Shown piece after piece: positions 1 through 8,614 of a stretch of 63,757 bases of DNA. The stretch comes from Mesorhizobium qingshengii. GTDB taxonomy: Bacteria; Pseudomonadota; Alphaproteobacteria; Rhizobiales; Rhizobiaceae. Each line of letters opens with the position of its first letter. Within the stretch, counting starts at the first letter, position 1. Both the position numbers and the translations under genes were made by a program. The stretch lies in the NCBI RefSeq assembly GCF_027563465.1, contig NZ_JAPFQA010000023.1:1-63757 (forward strand), given 5' to 3'. The notes below the pieces were generated by a model. It ran no database searches. It was not told the DNA's origin and was given only the letters and a program-made list of their open reading frames with translations.

Positions 1-1
1 C

Positions 2-172
2 GTTGGAGCCGGCGAGGAGCGGGCGGTGGTCAAGAACGGTGAGATCAAGGTCGCTACCGTGATGTCGGTGACGCTGTCGACCGACCATCGTGCCGTCGAC
101 GGTGCGCTCGGCGCCGAACTGCTGGTCGCCTTCAAGCGGCTGATCGAGAACCCGATGGGCATGCTGGTCTAA
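2..172 (+). CDS. pdhC: Dihydrolipoamide acetyltransferase (PDH E2), 3' end
   Basis: Only the last 56 codons are present; the gene enters from the left edge. The catalytic signature of 2-oxoacid dehydrogenase E2 components is visible (STDHRAVDG, with the active-site His and Asp), and the protein ends in NPMGMLV, a typical C-terminus of rhizobial pyruvate dehydrogenase E2. The enzyme transfers the acetyl group from lipoyl-E2 to CoA in the cytoplasmic pyruvate dehydrogenase complex. The family is certain. The choice of pyruvate over 2-oxoglutarate or branched-chain E2 rests on the DGALGAELL context and is likely but not proven. A terminator-like hairpin follows within 60 bases, so this seems to be the last gene of its operon. 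Confidence 0.85.
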   Translation, partial: VGAGEERAVVKNGEIKVATVMSVTLSTDHRAVDGALGAELLVAFKRLIENPMGMLV

Positions 173-227
173 CGCTTGCCGATGGCGGCCCGGGTGATCG
201 GGGACCGCTAGCCCGCCCATGGTGGCA

Positions 228-261
228 AAAGGCTCGTGGAACGCCAGTTCCGCGGGCCTTT
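228..261 (+). terminator. Rho-independent-type hairpin after the E2 gene
   Basis: A 15-base stem (AAAGGCTCGTGGAAC paired with GTTCCGCGGGCCTTT, two G-U pairs) encloses the loop GCCA and is followed by a T/G-rich stretch. It lies 56 bases after the E2 stop and about 150 bases before the ABC binding-protein start, so it should end the E2 transcript. Confidence 0.6.
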
Positions 262-408
262 GTTGTTGTGCCGTGAGGGCGTTTCGCATGAAGCCGCCGT
301 CGCGCATACGCGCTGTCATCCACCAGTAATATGCGCCGTGCAGGGAGGAAGGGACGGGGAGCCGGCCAGGGGCCGGTCCGGTCGTGCACAGACAAGACAG
401 GAGGTCTC

Positions 409-1395
409 ATGAAGACGCTACTCATCAAGCTGCTGGCCAGCCAGATTGCGCTCGCGGCAACTTTGTTTGCCGGCTCGGCCGGCGCCGAAACACTGACGCT
501 CTATACATCCCAGCCGGAAGCCGACGCGGCCAAGACCGTGGATGCCTTCAAGAAGGCGCAGCCCGGCATCGATGTGACCATCTATCGCTCCGGAACCAGC
601 GACATCCTCACCAAGATGGCAGCCGAATTCGCCGCCGGCAGCCCGCAGCCCGACGTGCTCTTGATCGCCGACGCGGTCAGCATGGAGTTGCTGAAGAAGG
701 ACGACCGGCTGTTGCCTTATCCCGAAGCCAAGCTCGACGGCATCGAGGCGGATGCCTATGATGCCGACAAGACCTATTTCGGCAGCAAGCTGATCACCAC
801 CGGCATCGTCTACAACACAGCGGCGACGCAGAAGCCGGAGCATTGGGCCGATCTCGCCAAGCCGGCCTATGCCGATGGCCTGGTCATGCCGAGCCCGCTC
901 TATTCGGGCGCGGCCGCCTACCTGCTCTCGGGCTTCGTCGGCGACGCCAACTATGGCTGGGATTTCTTCCAGAAGCTGAAGACCAACAACACCGTCAGCG
1001 TGCGCGGCAATGGCGCCGTGCTGAAGTCGGTGGCATCAGGCGAGAAGCCCTATGGCATCCTGGTCGACTTCATGGCGATGAACGCCAAGAAGAAGGGCTC
1101 ACCGGTCGAATTCGTCTTCCCAAGCGAAGGCGTGCCGGCGGTGACCGAACCGGTCGCCATCATGAAGACCGCCAAGAATGTCGATGGCGCCAAGAAGTTC
1201 GTCGACTTCATTCTTTCGGACGAAGGCCAGAAGCTGGCGCTGTCCATGGGCTACCTGCCGGCGCGGGCCTCGGTCGGCCGCCCTGAATGGCTGCCGGAGG
1301 GCATGAAGGTCAAGGTGATGCCGTTCGATACCAAGGCAATTGTCGCCAAGGCCGAAGCCGACAAGGCGAAGTTCTCGGAACTGTTCGGCGGCTGA
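409..1395 (+). CDS. ABC transporter periplasmic substrate-binding protein (Fbp/Afu type)
   Basis: This 328-residue protein opens with a signal peptide (about residues 1-26, cleavage after SAGA before ETLTLYTSQ) and continues as a family 1 extracellular binding protein. The ETLTLYTS opening, the PDVLL segment and the GIVYN segment resemble ferric-iron, phosphonate and hexose-phosphate binding proteins of the FbpA/AfuA/FutA type. The ATG at 409 was chosen over longer in-frame starts because AGGAGG lies just upstream and the signal peptide starts there. It is the first of three genes; permease and ATPase follow on the same strand. The ligand is not readable from the sequence: iron, a sugar phosphate or an organophosphonate are all possible. 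Confidence 0.85.
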   Translation: MKTLLIKLLASQIALAATLFAGSAGAETLTLYTSQPEADAAKTVDAFKKAQPGIDVTIYRSGTSDILTKMAAEFAAGSPQPDVLLIADAVSMELLKKDDRLLPYPEAKLDGIEADAYDADKTYFGSKLITTGIVYNTAATQKPEHWADLAKPAYADGLVMPSPLYSGAAAYLLSGFVGDANYGWDFFQKLKTNNTVSVRGNGAVLKSVASGEKPYGILVDFMAMNAKKKGSPVEFVFPSEGVPAVTEPVAIMKTAKNVDGAKKFVDFILSDEGQKLALSMGYLPARASVGRPEWLPEGMKVKVMPFDTKAIVAKAEADKAKFSELFGG

Positions 1396-1484
1396 GCCGG
1401 CAATCGCGGCGGGATGCCGTCCAAACGGCCCCCCTGTCGCTTCGGGTGACGCCCCCGGTCACATCGATCTCAGGAAAAGCAGTC

Positions 1485-3188
1485 ATGTCAACATCGACCA
1501 GGGAGAGTCGGGGCCAGGAGATGGCACTGACGGCGGCGGTAGCCGTCGTCATCGTGCTGCTTTCCCTGCTGCCGATGCTGCGGCTCATCAAGGAGATCGT
1601 AGCGCCTGGCGGCACGCTGTCGACCGTGGCGATAAAAGCCGGGCTCGCCAGCCCAGCGACCTGGATCGCGACCTGGCACACGCTGGTGGCCGGAATCGGC
1701 GGCACCATCCTTGCGGTGCTGTCGGGGACGCTGGTGGCCGTCCTCATCACACTGACCGACATCCGCGGCCACAGCGCCCTGGTGCTGTGCTACGTCATGC
1801 CGCTGATGATCGCGCCGCAGGTGACAGCGCTTGCCTGGCTGCAATTGTCCGGCCCGGCAAGCCCGTTCCTCAAGCTGTTCGGCGCGGCACCCCCACTCGG
1901 CACGAAGAACCCGCTCTATTCCACATCAGGCATCATCCTGCTGCTCGGCGTGCAGTATGGCCCGCTGGTCTTCCTGCTGGTGCGCGCCGGCCTGCGCAAG
2001 CTGCCGCGCGAACTGGTCGAGGCGGCGCGTGCCGCCGGCGCCGGCTGGTTCACCGTGCTGGTCACCATCGTGTTGCCTTTGATGACGCCGTCGATCATGG
2101 CGGCCGCCGCACTCGCCTTCGTGTCCTGCGTCGGCAATTTCGGCATTCCCGCTTTCCTCGGCATTCCCGCCAATTACCTCGTGCTGCCGACCTTGATCTA
2201 TCAGCGGCTGGCCGGCGGCGGTCCGGCCGTGCTCGGTGAAACCGCGTTCCTGTCGGTGCTGATCGGCGCCATCGCCATGGCTGGCATTTTCGCCCAGGAG
2301 GTCATGAGCCGTCGCCGCGACTATCGCATCAGCTCGACATCGCTGCCCGCCGAGCCCTACGAGCTTGGCCGCTGGCGGCCCGCGGTCCAGGCCGGTATGT
2401 GGCTGCTGATCGTCCTGGTGCTGTTCCTGCCGCTGTTCGGCTTGGTGCTGACGTCGCTGGTGCCGGGCTACGGCATTGCGCTCAACGCCAGGACGGCAAC
2501 ACTCGACAATTATCGTTTCGTGCTGTTCGAGCATGGCGCGGCCAGCCGCGCCTTCTTCAACAGTTTCTGGCTGTCGATCGCGGCCGCCTTCTTCGCGGTC
2601 CTGGTCGCCGTGCCGATCGGCTATCTGATCGCCTGGGGCAAGCAGCGCTGGGTGAGGCTGCTCAACCTGTCGGTCGAATTGCCCTATGCCTTGCCCGGCG
2701 TGGTGCTGGCGATCGCCTCGCTGCTGTTGTTCCTGCGGCCGATCCCGCTGACCGGCATCCAGCTCTACAACACCGTCTGGATCATCCTCTACGCCTATCT
2801 CGCCCGCTTCCTGGTGCTGGCGCTGCGGCCGACCATCAGCGGCTATCACCAGATCGACCGGGCGCTTGAGGAGGCGGCGCAGGTGGCGGGCGCCGGCCTG
2901 TTCATGCGCATGCGCACCATCATCTTTCCGCTTGTCGCACCGGCGGCGATCGCCGGCGGCCTGCTGATCTTCATGACGGCGCTCAGCGAGCTGACCGTCT
3001 CCGCGCTGCTGTGGTCCTCGGGTTCCGAGACGATCGGCGTGGTGATGTTCTCCTTCGAGCAGGGCGGCGATTCCAACTACGCGGCGGCGATGTCCGTTAT
3101 CACCGTGGCGGTCACCTTCGTGCTGATGCTGGTGACCAATCTGCTTGCCCCCTACCTTCCCATCGGGGTGCTGCCATGGCGCGATTGA
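1485..3188 (+). CDS. ABC transporter permease, fused double-domain (FbpB type)
   Basis: This 567-residue inner-membrane protein carries two complete permease domains. Each has about six hydrophobic segments and an EAA loop for docking the ATPase: EAARAAGAG near residue 180 and EEAAQVAGAG near residue 460, both followed by a hydrophobic LP or FP turn. Such head-to-tail fusions are typical of the FbpB/AfuB class, so one polypeptide replaces the usual permease dimer. The ATG at 1485 follows the binding-protein stop by 89 bases. The longer open frame upstream would overlap the binding protein and lacks support. The 3' end overlaps the ATPase start by 13 bases, which suggests translational coupling. 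Confidence 0.9.
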   Translation: MSTSTRESRGQEMALTAAVAVVIVLLSLLPMLRLIKEIVAPGGTLSTVAIKAGLASPATWIATWHTLVAGIGGTILAVLSGTLVAVLITLTDIRGHSALVLCYVMPLMIAPQVTALAWLQLSGPASPFLKLFGAAPPLGTKNPLYSTSGIILLLGVQYGPLVFLLVRAGLRKLPRELVEAARAAGAGWFTVLVTIVLPLMTPSIMAAAALAFVSCVGNFGIPAFLGIPANYLVLPTLIYQRLAGGGPAVLGETAFLSVLIGAIAMAGIFAQEVMSRRRDYRISSTSLPAEPYELGRWRPAVQAGMWLLIVLVLFLPLFGLVLTSLVPGYGIALNARTATLDNYRFVLFEHGAASRAFFNSFWLSIAAAFFAVLVAVPIGYLIAWGKQRWVRLLNLSVELPYALPGVVLAIASLLLFLRPIPLTGIQLYNTVWIILYAYLARFLVLALRPTISGYHQIDRALEEAAQVAGAGLFMRMRTIIFPLVAPAAIAGGLLIFMTALSELTVSALLWSSGSETIGVVMFSFEQGGDSNYAAAMSVITVAVTFVLMLVTNLLAPYLPIGVLPWRD

Positions 3189-4255
3189 GCCTGGATCATG
3201 TGACCAAGAGCTTCGCCAACTTCGACGCGGTGAAGGACGTGTCAATCGATGTCGCCGACGGCGAGTTCCTGGCGGTGCTGGGGCCCTCCGGTTGCGGCAA
3301 GACGACGTTGCTGCGGCTGGTCGCCGGGTTCGAAAAGGTGACATCAGGGGAGATCCGCATCGGCGGCGAGACCGTGTCGGGCAAGGGCGGCAGTGTCGCG
3401 CCGGAAAAACGGCGCGTCGGCATCGTCTTCCAGAACTATGCGCTGTGGCCGCACATGACGGTCGCCGAGAACATCGGCTATTCGCTGAAGGTGGCCAGAC
3501 TGGACAAGGCCGTCGCCCGCCAGAAGGTTGCCGATGCGCTCGCCCTGGTCAATCTGCAGGGGCTGGGTGACCGCAGGCCGGCCAATCTGTCGGGCGGCCA
3601 GCGCCAGCGCGTAGCGCTGGCACGCTGCCTTGTCGCGGCGCCCTCGCTGGTGCTGTTCGACGAGCCGCTGGCCAATCTGGACGTGCATCTGAGGGCCTCG
3701 ATGGAGGACGAGTTTGCCGCCTTCCACAAACGCACGGGCACGACCATCGTCTACATCACCCATGATCAGGCCGAAGCGATGGCGCTGGCCGACAGGATCG
3801 CGGTGATGGATGGCGGCCGCCTGGCGCAGCTGGCGACGCCGCGCGAGCTCTATCATGAGCCGGCAAATGAAATGGTGGCCTCTTTCATTTCGCAGGGCAT
3901 TCTGCTCCCGGCCGATGTGCTCACAGCCGAGGAGGCCGGTCACTGCAAGGTCAGGGTTCTCGGGACCGAGCTGGTCGTCCGTTGCCGGCCAGGCGAGCGG
4001 CCACGCGCGGGCGCGAAGATTTGCTGCCGGTCGGCCGATCTCGACGTGTCGCCGGATGGCCCGGGCTTTGATGGTCTCGTCAAACGGGTGATCTATCAGG
4101 GTGGCGCCGCACGCATCGAATTCACCCCTGCGGCCGGTCCTGACCTCATCTTGCATTTCGAGCAGCCAGACCCGGTCAGGCTTGAGAGCGGAGCGCAAGC
4201 GCGCCTGCGCATAAAATCCGGCTGGCTGATCCCGGTGGCGGGAGCAGCATCGTGA
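3176..4255 (+). CDS. ABC transporter ATP-binding protein (FbpC/PotA type)
   Basis: This 359-residue ATPase energises the importer encoded just upstream. Walker A (GPSGCGKTT, residues 36-44), the Q-loop (FQNYALWPHM), the ABC signature (LSGGQ, 138-142), Walker B (LVLFDEP) and the H-loop (ITHDQAEAM, His196) are all intact. The last 110 residues form a TOBE-like regulatory domain, as in FbpC, MalK and PotA. The ATG at 3176 lies inside the permease 3' end. The stop shares one base with a following ATG (TGATG at 4253-4257), which points to a former fourth gene in the operon. Confidence 0.92.
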   Translation: MARLSLDHVTKSFANFDAVKDVSIDVADGEFLAVLGPSGCGKTTLLRLVAGFEKVTSGEIRIGGETVSGKGGSVAPEKRRVGIVFQNYALWPHMTVAENIGYSLKVARLDKAVARQKVADALALVNLQGLGDRRPANLSGGQRQRVALARCLVAAPSLVLFDEPLANLDVHLRASMEDEFAAFHKRTGTTIVYITHDQAEAMALADRIAVMDGGRLAQLATPRELYHEPANEMVASFISQGILLPADVLTAEEAGHCKVRVLGTELVVRCRPGERPRAGAKICCRSADLDVSPDGPGFDGLVKRVIYQGGAARIEFTPAAGPDLILHFEQPDPVRLESGAQARLRIKSGWLIPVAGAAS

Positions 4256-4314
4256 TGATGCTCGATCTGCTCGGCGGCTTTGAGTCGCGCGCCGGGAACA
4301 CGGCCCGCGCGTGA
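4255..4314 (+). pseudogene. Truncated start of a fourth ABC-operon gene
   Basis: An ATG overlapping the ATPase stop opens a 19-codon frame (MMLDLLGGFESRAGNTARA) that ends at the point where the duplicated DUF930 segment begins. The TGATG overlap is the usual form of translational coupling, so this looks like the 5' stump of a gene cut off by the rearrangement that placed the duplication here. Its original product cannot be identified. It could also be a real short peptide, but nothing supports that. Confidence 0.4.
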
Positions 4315-4405
4315 TCATCCAGATCACCAACCTGTCAGCGGTCAAATTGCATCAACCCAGTGCCTATGCTTGAAGCCGCCGCTTTTTCATTCCACATCGG
4401 TGCGG

Positions 4406-5575
4406 ATGAAGGGCGAGACAGGAGAACGGCGTCGGAATCTGTTGTGGGGCATCCCCGCATCGCTGATCCTGCATGCGCTTGTCGTGACGCTCCTGGTATA
4501 TGGCGTGCCCCCACCTCCCCAACAGCCGCAGGAGGAGCAGCCGGTCAATGTCGCGATCGTGCCTCCGCCCGATCAGCCAAAGCCGAAACCTGTTCCCCCG
4601 CCGCCGCCAAAGCAGCCCAAAGCCGAAAAGCCGCCGGAACAGAAGGTTGAAAAACCGCCCGAGCAGCCACCTAAATCGGTGAACACTCCGGTTCTGAAGC
4701 CCGTTTTCCGGTATGGCGAAAAGGATACCGGGCCGGAAAAATCTCTCGACGGTGGCAGCGCTCAAGCCAATGCGCCGTCGCCGGCCAAGGATGAGGCTAC
4801 GAAGACGCCAATCGAACCGAAGCCCGCGCCCACCCAGTCCGCTCCGGCTGCAACGCAACAGCAGAAGACAGAGCCCGGCAAAGCTGACGAGAAGCCGGTA
4901 ACCGCCGCGCCGGACGAAAACCCCGCGCAAAGCGAGGAAAAGCCGGCGACCGAGGATGCCGACAAACAGCAGCCGGACAAACAGGAAGTGGCGCCGCAAA
5001 CCAACGAGAAGCAGGCCGTCGTGGCGCCAAAGCCATTGGCTGCCGAGGCCGGCGACAAGCCAGCACCGCCACCCTCTGCCGAAAAGGCAAAGCCCAAACC
5101 TGCAAAGACGACGAATTTCAAATCGGCGCGAGCCTTCAAGGCCCCAAGCGGCAAAGCAGGGAGGTCAAGTTCCGCGAACGCTGCCGCTGCAGGATCGCCG
5201 ATCTATTCCGGCCTTCCCGGTGTTCGAAAGCTCTACTCGCAGGGCGCTACCGGCGATGCACTGGCCGCAAGCTCCATGGAGAACGTGTCGCGCGGTCAGC
5301 GCGTGGCCAACCTTTGCGGCAACGTTCTGAGCCAGGAGTTGCAGAGTGCCGACTATGCGATCAAATGGGTGCCAAATAACCCGCTGGACGCAGGCAATGT
5401 CCTCAATCCTCCGCAGGCCGCCTTCAGCACCAGGACCCAATGGTATGACCTGAACTTCCGGTGCGAGGTCGACGACGATGCGACGAGGGTCCTGTCCTTC
5501 ACCTTTCGTGTTGGGCCATTGATCCCGCCCGGCGAATGGGCGGGACGTAAATTAACTCGGTGGCCACTGAACTAG
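4406..5575 (+). CDS. DUF930 domain protein, copy 1 (TonB-like layout)
   Basis: This 389-residue protein has a short basic start (MKGETGERRR), one transmembrane helix (about residues 14-34) and a long proline/lysine/glutamate-rich periplasmic stretch resembling TonB. A C-terminal DUF930 domain of about 120 residues carries the conserved run YSGLPGVRKLYSQGATGDAL and the closing WYDLNFRCEVD...LSFTFRVG. The domain's function is unknown; the layout suggests an inner-membrane-anchored protein reaching into the periplasm. ATG 4406 was chosen because the membrane segment follows directly; a TTG 36 bases upstream is an alternative. The last residues (KLTRWPLN) differ from copy 2, and the stop overlaps the antisense HAD remnant. 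Confidence 0.8.
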   Translation: MKGETGERRRNLLWGIPASLILHALVVTLLVYGVPPPPQQPQEEQPVNVAIVPPPDQPKPKPVPPPPPKQPKAEKPPEQKVEKPPEQPPKSVNTPVLKPVFRYGEKDTGPEKSLDGGSAQANAPSPAKDEATKTPIEPKPAPTQSAPAATQQQKTEPGKADEKPVTAAPDENPAQSEEKPATEDADKQQPDKQEVAPQTNEKQAVVAPKPLAAEAGDKPAPPPSAEKAKPKPAKTTNFKSARAFKAPSGKAGRSSSANAAAAGSPIYSGLPGVRKLYSQGATGDALAASSMENVSRGQRVANLCGNVLSQELQSADYAIKWVPNNPLDAGNVLNPPQAAFSTRTQWYDLNFRCEVDDDATRVLSFTFRVGPLIPPGEWAGRKLTRWPLN

Positions 5576-5815
5576 GCCGGCACACCGAGTCCGGCCAGTT
5601 GCCGGCCAACTTCATGCCAGTCGGCGCAGACGAAATCGGCACCCGCCGCCGTCAGCCTTGCGGCGTGCTCGGCATAGGTGTGGCTGCCGCTGGTGTAGCC
5701 GATCGCCGTCATGCCGGCGGCAACCGTGCCCTGGATCCCGAAGGGCGAATCCTCGATGACGATGCAGTCGGCCGGGTTGGTGCCCATCGTGGCGGCAGCG
5801 AACTGGCTGATCCCA
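5572..5815 (-). pseudogene. 3' remnant of a duplicated HAD phosphatase gene
   Basis: On the minus strand this encodes about the last 80 residues of the HAD protein at 7011-7691, including the motif IV region CIVIEDSPFGIQG and the identical ending LAGLGVPA. Motifs I to III are absent. Upstream of about 5815 similarity stops and unrelated sequence follows (5816-5889). It therefore has no catalytic aspartate and cannot work. It marks the right edge of the first duplication unit. Confidence 0.8.
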
Positions 5816-5983
5816 GGTCTTGATGGGCAGGATCGTGGGCAGTTGCTCGTTGAGTCGCCCCAGCGCCTTGGTCGGGCTGCCCCTGGGTATAATGATCCAG
5901 ATCACCAAGCTGTCAGCGGCTAGATTGCGCAAATCCAACGCCTATGCTTGAAGCCGCCGCTATTTCATTCCACATCGGTCAGG

Positions 5984-7006
5984 ATGAAGGGCGAGACGGG
6001 AGAACGGCGTCGGTATCTGTTGTGGGGCATCCCCGCATCGCTGATCCTGCACGTGCTCGTCGCGGCGCTCCTGATATATGGCCTGCCAGTTCCTCCCCAA
6101 CAGCCGCAGGAGGAGCAGCCGGTCAATGTCGCGCTCGTGCCGCCCGATCAGCCGAAACCTGCTCCCGTGCCGGCTCCTAAGCCATCGGAGCCGAAACCAT
6201 CCGAGCAGAAAGTTGAAAAGCCGCTTCCGCCGCAAAAGCAGCCTCAGAAGCCACCGCCAGTCGAGGTCCTGAAGCCTGTTTTTCAGTTTGGCGACAAGGA
6301 TACCGGCCCGAGGAAATCCCTGGATGGGGCCAGCGCCCAGGACAGCTCGCCGTCGCCGGCCAAGGATGACGCTTCGAAGCCGCCGGTCGTACCGAAGCAG
6401 GCAGAGGACAAGTCCGCCGCGCCGGCGGAGGCGCACGACGCCGACAAGCAGACAGCCGCGTCAGCAACGCCATTGGCTGCCGCAGGCAGCGACGGCGAGA
6501 TCGAGCTTCCCATGTCTGCCGAAACGCCGCGGCCCAAACCCGCAAATGCGCCGAAGGCCAACCCCTTTGCGGTCTCGAAGTCCGGAAGCGGGAGCACCAG
6601 CAGGCCAAGTTCCCCGGACGCCGCCATTGCCAAATCGCGGGCTTATTCGGGTCTTCCGGGCATTCGCAAGCTCTACTCGCAGGGTGCTACCGGCGATGCG
6701 CTGGCCACGACCTCGATGGGCGGGGTGCCTCGCGGTCGGCGTGCCGCCACGCTTTGCGCCAGCGCGCTGCAGCAGCAATTGCTGGATGCCTCCTATTTTC
6801 CCGAATTGATCCCAAGTGTTCCGCTGAAGGTGGGCAATATTCTGGACGCCCCGGATGTCGCCTTTCGCACGACAAACACATGGTACCATCTCAGCTTCCG
6901 GTGCGAGGTCGACACCGATGCAACGAGGGTCTTGTCCTTCACCTTCCGTGTCGGGGATCCTATCCCGCGCGACGACTGGGTCCGCCTCGGACTACCTGTT
7001 CGCTAA
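5984..7006 (+). CDS. DUF930 domain protein, copy 2
   Basis: This 340-residue paralogue of the gene at 4406 has the same basic start, single membrane helix, proline-rich middle and C-terminal DUF930 domain (WYHLSFRCEVDTDATRVLSF, then FRVGDPIPRDDW). It is about 50 residues shorter, almost all lost from the low-complexity linker. The final residues DDWVRLGLP match the usual end of the family better than copy 1, so this may be the ancestral copy. ATG 5984 corresponds to the start chosen for copy 1. It converges on the intact HAD gene with only four bases between them. Cellular role unknown. Confidence 0.82.
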   Translation: MKGETGERRRYLLWGIPASLILHVLVAALLIYGLPVPPQQPQEEQPVNVALVPPDQPKPAPVPAPKPSEPKPSEQKVEKPLPPQKQPQKPPPVEVLKPVFQFGDKDTGPRKSLDGASAQDSSPSPAKDDASKPPVVPKQAEDKSAAPAEAHDADKQTAASATPLAAAGSDGEIELPMSAETPRPKPANAPKANPFAVSKSGSGSTSRPSSPDAAIAKSRAYSGLPGIRKLYSQGATGDALATTSMGGVPRGRRAATLCASALQQQLLDASYFPELIPSVPLKVGNILDAPDVAFRTTNTWYHLSFRCEVDTDATRVLSFTFRVGDPIPRDDWVRLGLPVR

Positions 7007-7010
7007 TAGC

Positions 7011-7691
7011 CTAGGCCGGCACGCCGAGCCCGGCCAATTGCCGGCTAACTTCCTGCCAGTCCGCGCAGACGAAATCGGCGCCGGCCGCCGTCAGCCGAGC
7101 AGCATGCTCGGCATAGGTGTGGCCGCCGCCGGTGTAGCCGATCGCCGTCATGCCGGCGGCAACCGCGCCCTGGATGCCGAAGGGCGAATCCTCGATGACG
7201 ATGCAGTCGGCGGGATTTGCGCCCATCTTGTCGGCGGCGAACAGGAAGATGTCGGGCGCGGGCTTGCCGTTCTTGACCATGGAGGAGCTGTAGATCGCGT
7301 CGCCGAAGAAGCGCGCCAGTCCGGTCACGGCAAGGCTGTGGTTTATCCGCTCGACGGAGGATGACGAGGCAACGCAGCGGTCGCCGCCAAGCGTCTCCAG
7401 AAACGCGGTGATCCCGGGCGTCGGCTTCAGTTCCTCTGTGAACAGGATCTTGGTCTCGGCCCAGATATCGCCGCCCGCCGCCGGCGGAAACTGATGGCCG
7501 GTCAATTCCCTGATCCTGACGATGATGTCGGACTGCTTCATGCCGATGCACTGGGCGATGATGCCGCCGTGAACGCCGGGCATGCCATACTTTTCATAGA
7601 CACGCTCATAGGCCCTGGCGGCCAGGGGCTCGCTGTCGACGAGAACGCCGTCGCAATCGAAAATGATAGGCCTTGATCGCGCCACGCGCAT
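7011..7691 (-). CDS. HAD-IA family hydrolase (phosphoglycolate/sugar-phosphate phosphatase-like)
   Basis: The protein is about 226 residues, normal for the family. Motif I (DCDGVLVDSE, nucleophile Asp), motif II (SSS), motif III (Lys in KNGKPAPD) and motif IV (VIEDSPFG) are all present, with a helical cap between motifs I and II. These enzymes remove phosphate from small molecules such as phosphoglycolate, sugar phosphates or phosphonoacetaldehyde; the substrate cannot be told here. The start is uncertain: ATG 7691 is used, and ATG 7715 or a TTG at 7727 are possible. A tail fragment of the same gene is duplicated at 5572-5815. Confidence 0.85.
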   Translation of the reverse strand: MRVARSRPIIFDCDGVLVDSEPLAARAYERVYEKYGMPGVHGGIIAQCIGMKQSDIIVRIRELTGHQFPPAAGGDIWAETKILFTEELKPTPGITAFLETLGGDRCVASSSSVERINHSLAVTGLARFFGDAIYSSSMVKNGKPAPDIFLFAADKMGANPADCIVIEDSPFGIQGAVAAGMTAIGYTGGGHTYAEHAARLTAAGADFVCADWQEVSRQLAGLGVPA

Positions 7692-7779
7692 CTCCCCGGA
7701 GTCAATTCCGCACATCGCTATCGACAACGAGTCAAATGTTCAATAGCGCGGTGTTTCGGTGGAGCGAAACCGGCGAGAC

Positions 7780-8421
7780 TCAAAGCTGGCGCAGCGCATC
7801 GCTCGCACGCGAGGATCCGAGCGCCCTTTGCATGGCTTGCCGGGACTGCGCGCGGTCCGGCGTGATCCAGTTCGGCTCCGCGCCAAGGAAGCGGTCGAGG
7901 AAAGCCACCGCGTAGGCCGGCATCTCGGTCACATTCTCGCGATAGGACCACCAGGTGCGCAGGTCGTCGGCGCATTTGTCGATGCTCGGCGCGCTGCCGA
8001 ACTCCTGCTCATAAATCGCCGAAATCACCGAGACGCAGTAGTTGGTGTAGAGGAATCCTTCCGGCCAGAAACGCACGATTTCCAGCGTGCCGGCATTCGA
8101 ATCCGTTTCAATCAGCTGGGTAAGGCCGGAGACCTCCCTGGCCGGCGCCTGTCTTATCAGTTCGCGCAGCACCAGGCCGGCGGCAAAGACGATGAAGTCG
8201 GCGCGGTCGATCGCGGCGAAGCGTTTCTGCGCCTCCATGATCTCGACCCAGTCGAGAAAGGCCCTGGTCAGCTTCGCTTCATCGATTTCAAAGCGCACGC
8301 CGAACGTGTCGGACACCACCTTGGCGCTGCCGCGAAAGGTGGCGCGGAACCAGCGCAGCTGCCGCAACCGGTGGCGAAGGTCGGGCATAAGGGCCAGTTC
8401 GTCCCTGAAGGGCAGATCCAT
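7780..8421 (-). CDS. Conserved-type hypothetical protein
   Basis: This 213-residue, mostly alpha-helical soluble protein has no signal peptide or membrane segment. I do not recognise a family. Charged helices (LRHRLRQLRWFRATFRG, DEAKLTRAFLDWVEIM) precede a middle part with IDRADFIVFAAGLVLRELI, and the C-terminal half is rich in Trp, Tyr and Phe. Codon use and GC match the neighbours, which favours a real gene. It is followed on the same strand, after 88 bases, by the HAD hydrolase, so the two may be co-transcribed. No function is proposed. Confidence 0.65.
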   Translation of the reverse strand: MDLPFRDELALMPDLRHRLRQLRWFRATFRGSAKVVSDTFGVRFEIDEAKLTRAFLDWVEIMEAQKRFAAIDRADFIVFAAGLVLRELIRQAPAREVSGLTQLIETDSNAGTLEIVRFWPEGFLYTNYCVSVISAIYEQEFGSAPSIDKCADDLRTWWSYRENVTEMPAYAVAFLDRFLGAEPNWITPDRAQSRQAMQRALGSSRASDALRQL

Positions 8422-8527
8422 GTTCCTCGTTTCCTGTTTCCGGCAAGACTAGCACAACAGCGTCGCCGCCGAAATCGATCAGCGCCCCTGTGGATGACGA
8501 CAGCAAACGCCAATATCATACATATTG

Positions 8528-8547
8528 ACATTCTCGGAAACAAATGT
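8528..8547. promoter_or_regulatory. Inverted repeat upstream of the glucitol PTS operon
   Basis: ACATT-N10-AATGT lies 68 bases before the gutM start in an AT-rich stretch. It could be an operator for the SorC-type regulator encoded at 14425, but the half-sites are short and chance is possible. Confidence 0.3.
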
Positions 8548-8614
8548 TCTCACTTTGCTGTTGTCGCGCGCCGGGCCAAGGTGCGGTGCGACGGAGGCTT
8601 CGGGAGGAGACCGA

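Larger units (their letters stand above)
4313..7257. repeat. Imperfect tandem duplication (DUF930 gene plus HAD gene tail)
   Basis: Unit 1 runs from about 4313 to 5815 and unit 2 from about 5890 to 7257. Both open with GATC(A)TCCAGATCACCA-like sequence and CCTATGCTTGAAGCCGCC. Each then contains a DUF930 gene and, on the other strand, the end of a HAD hydrolase gene. Flanks diverge abruptly before 4313 and between 5816 and 5889. The two DUF930 proteins differ by many substitutions and indels in the proline-rich part, so the duplication is old. Confidence 0.8.

Noticed and set aside
1926..3344. 472-codon minus-strand open frame
   Set aside because: It is a shadow of the ABC permease and ATPase genes, with arginine/histidine-rich composition and no domain.
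5816..5940. Continuation of the HAD remnant as a functional 108-codon gene
   Set aside because: The frame joins unrelated sequence out of register with the HAD part and lacks motifs I to III.
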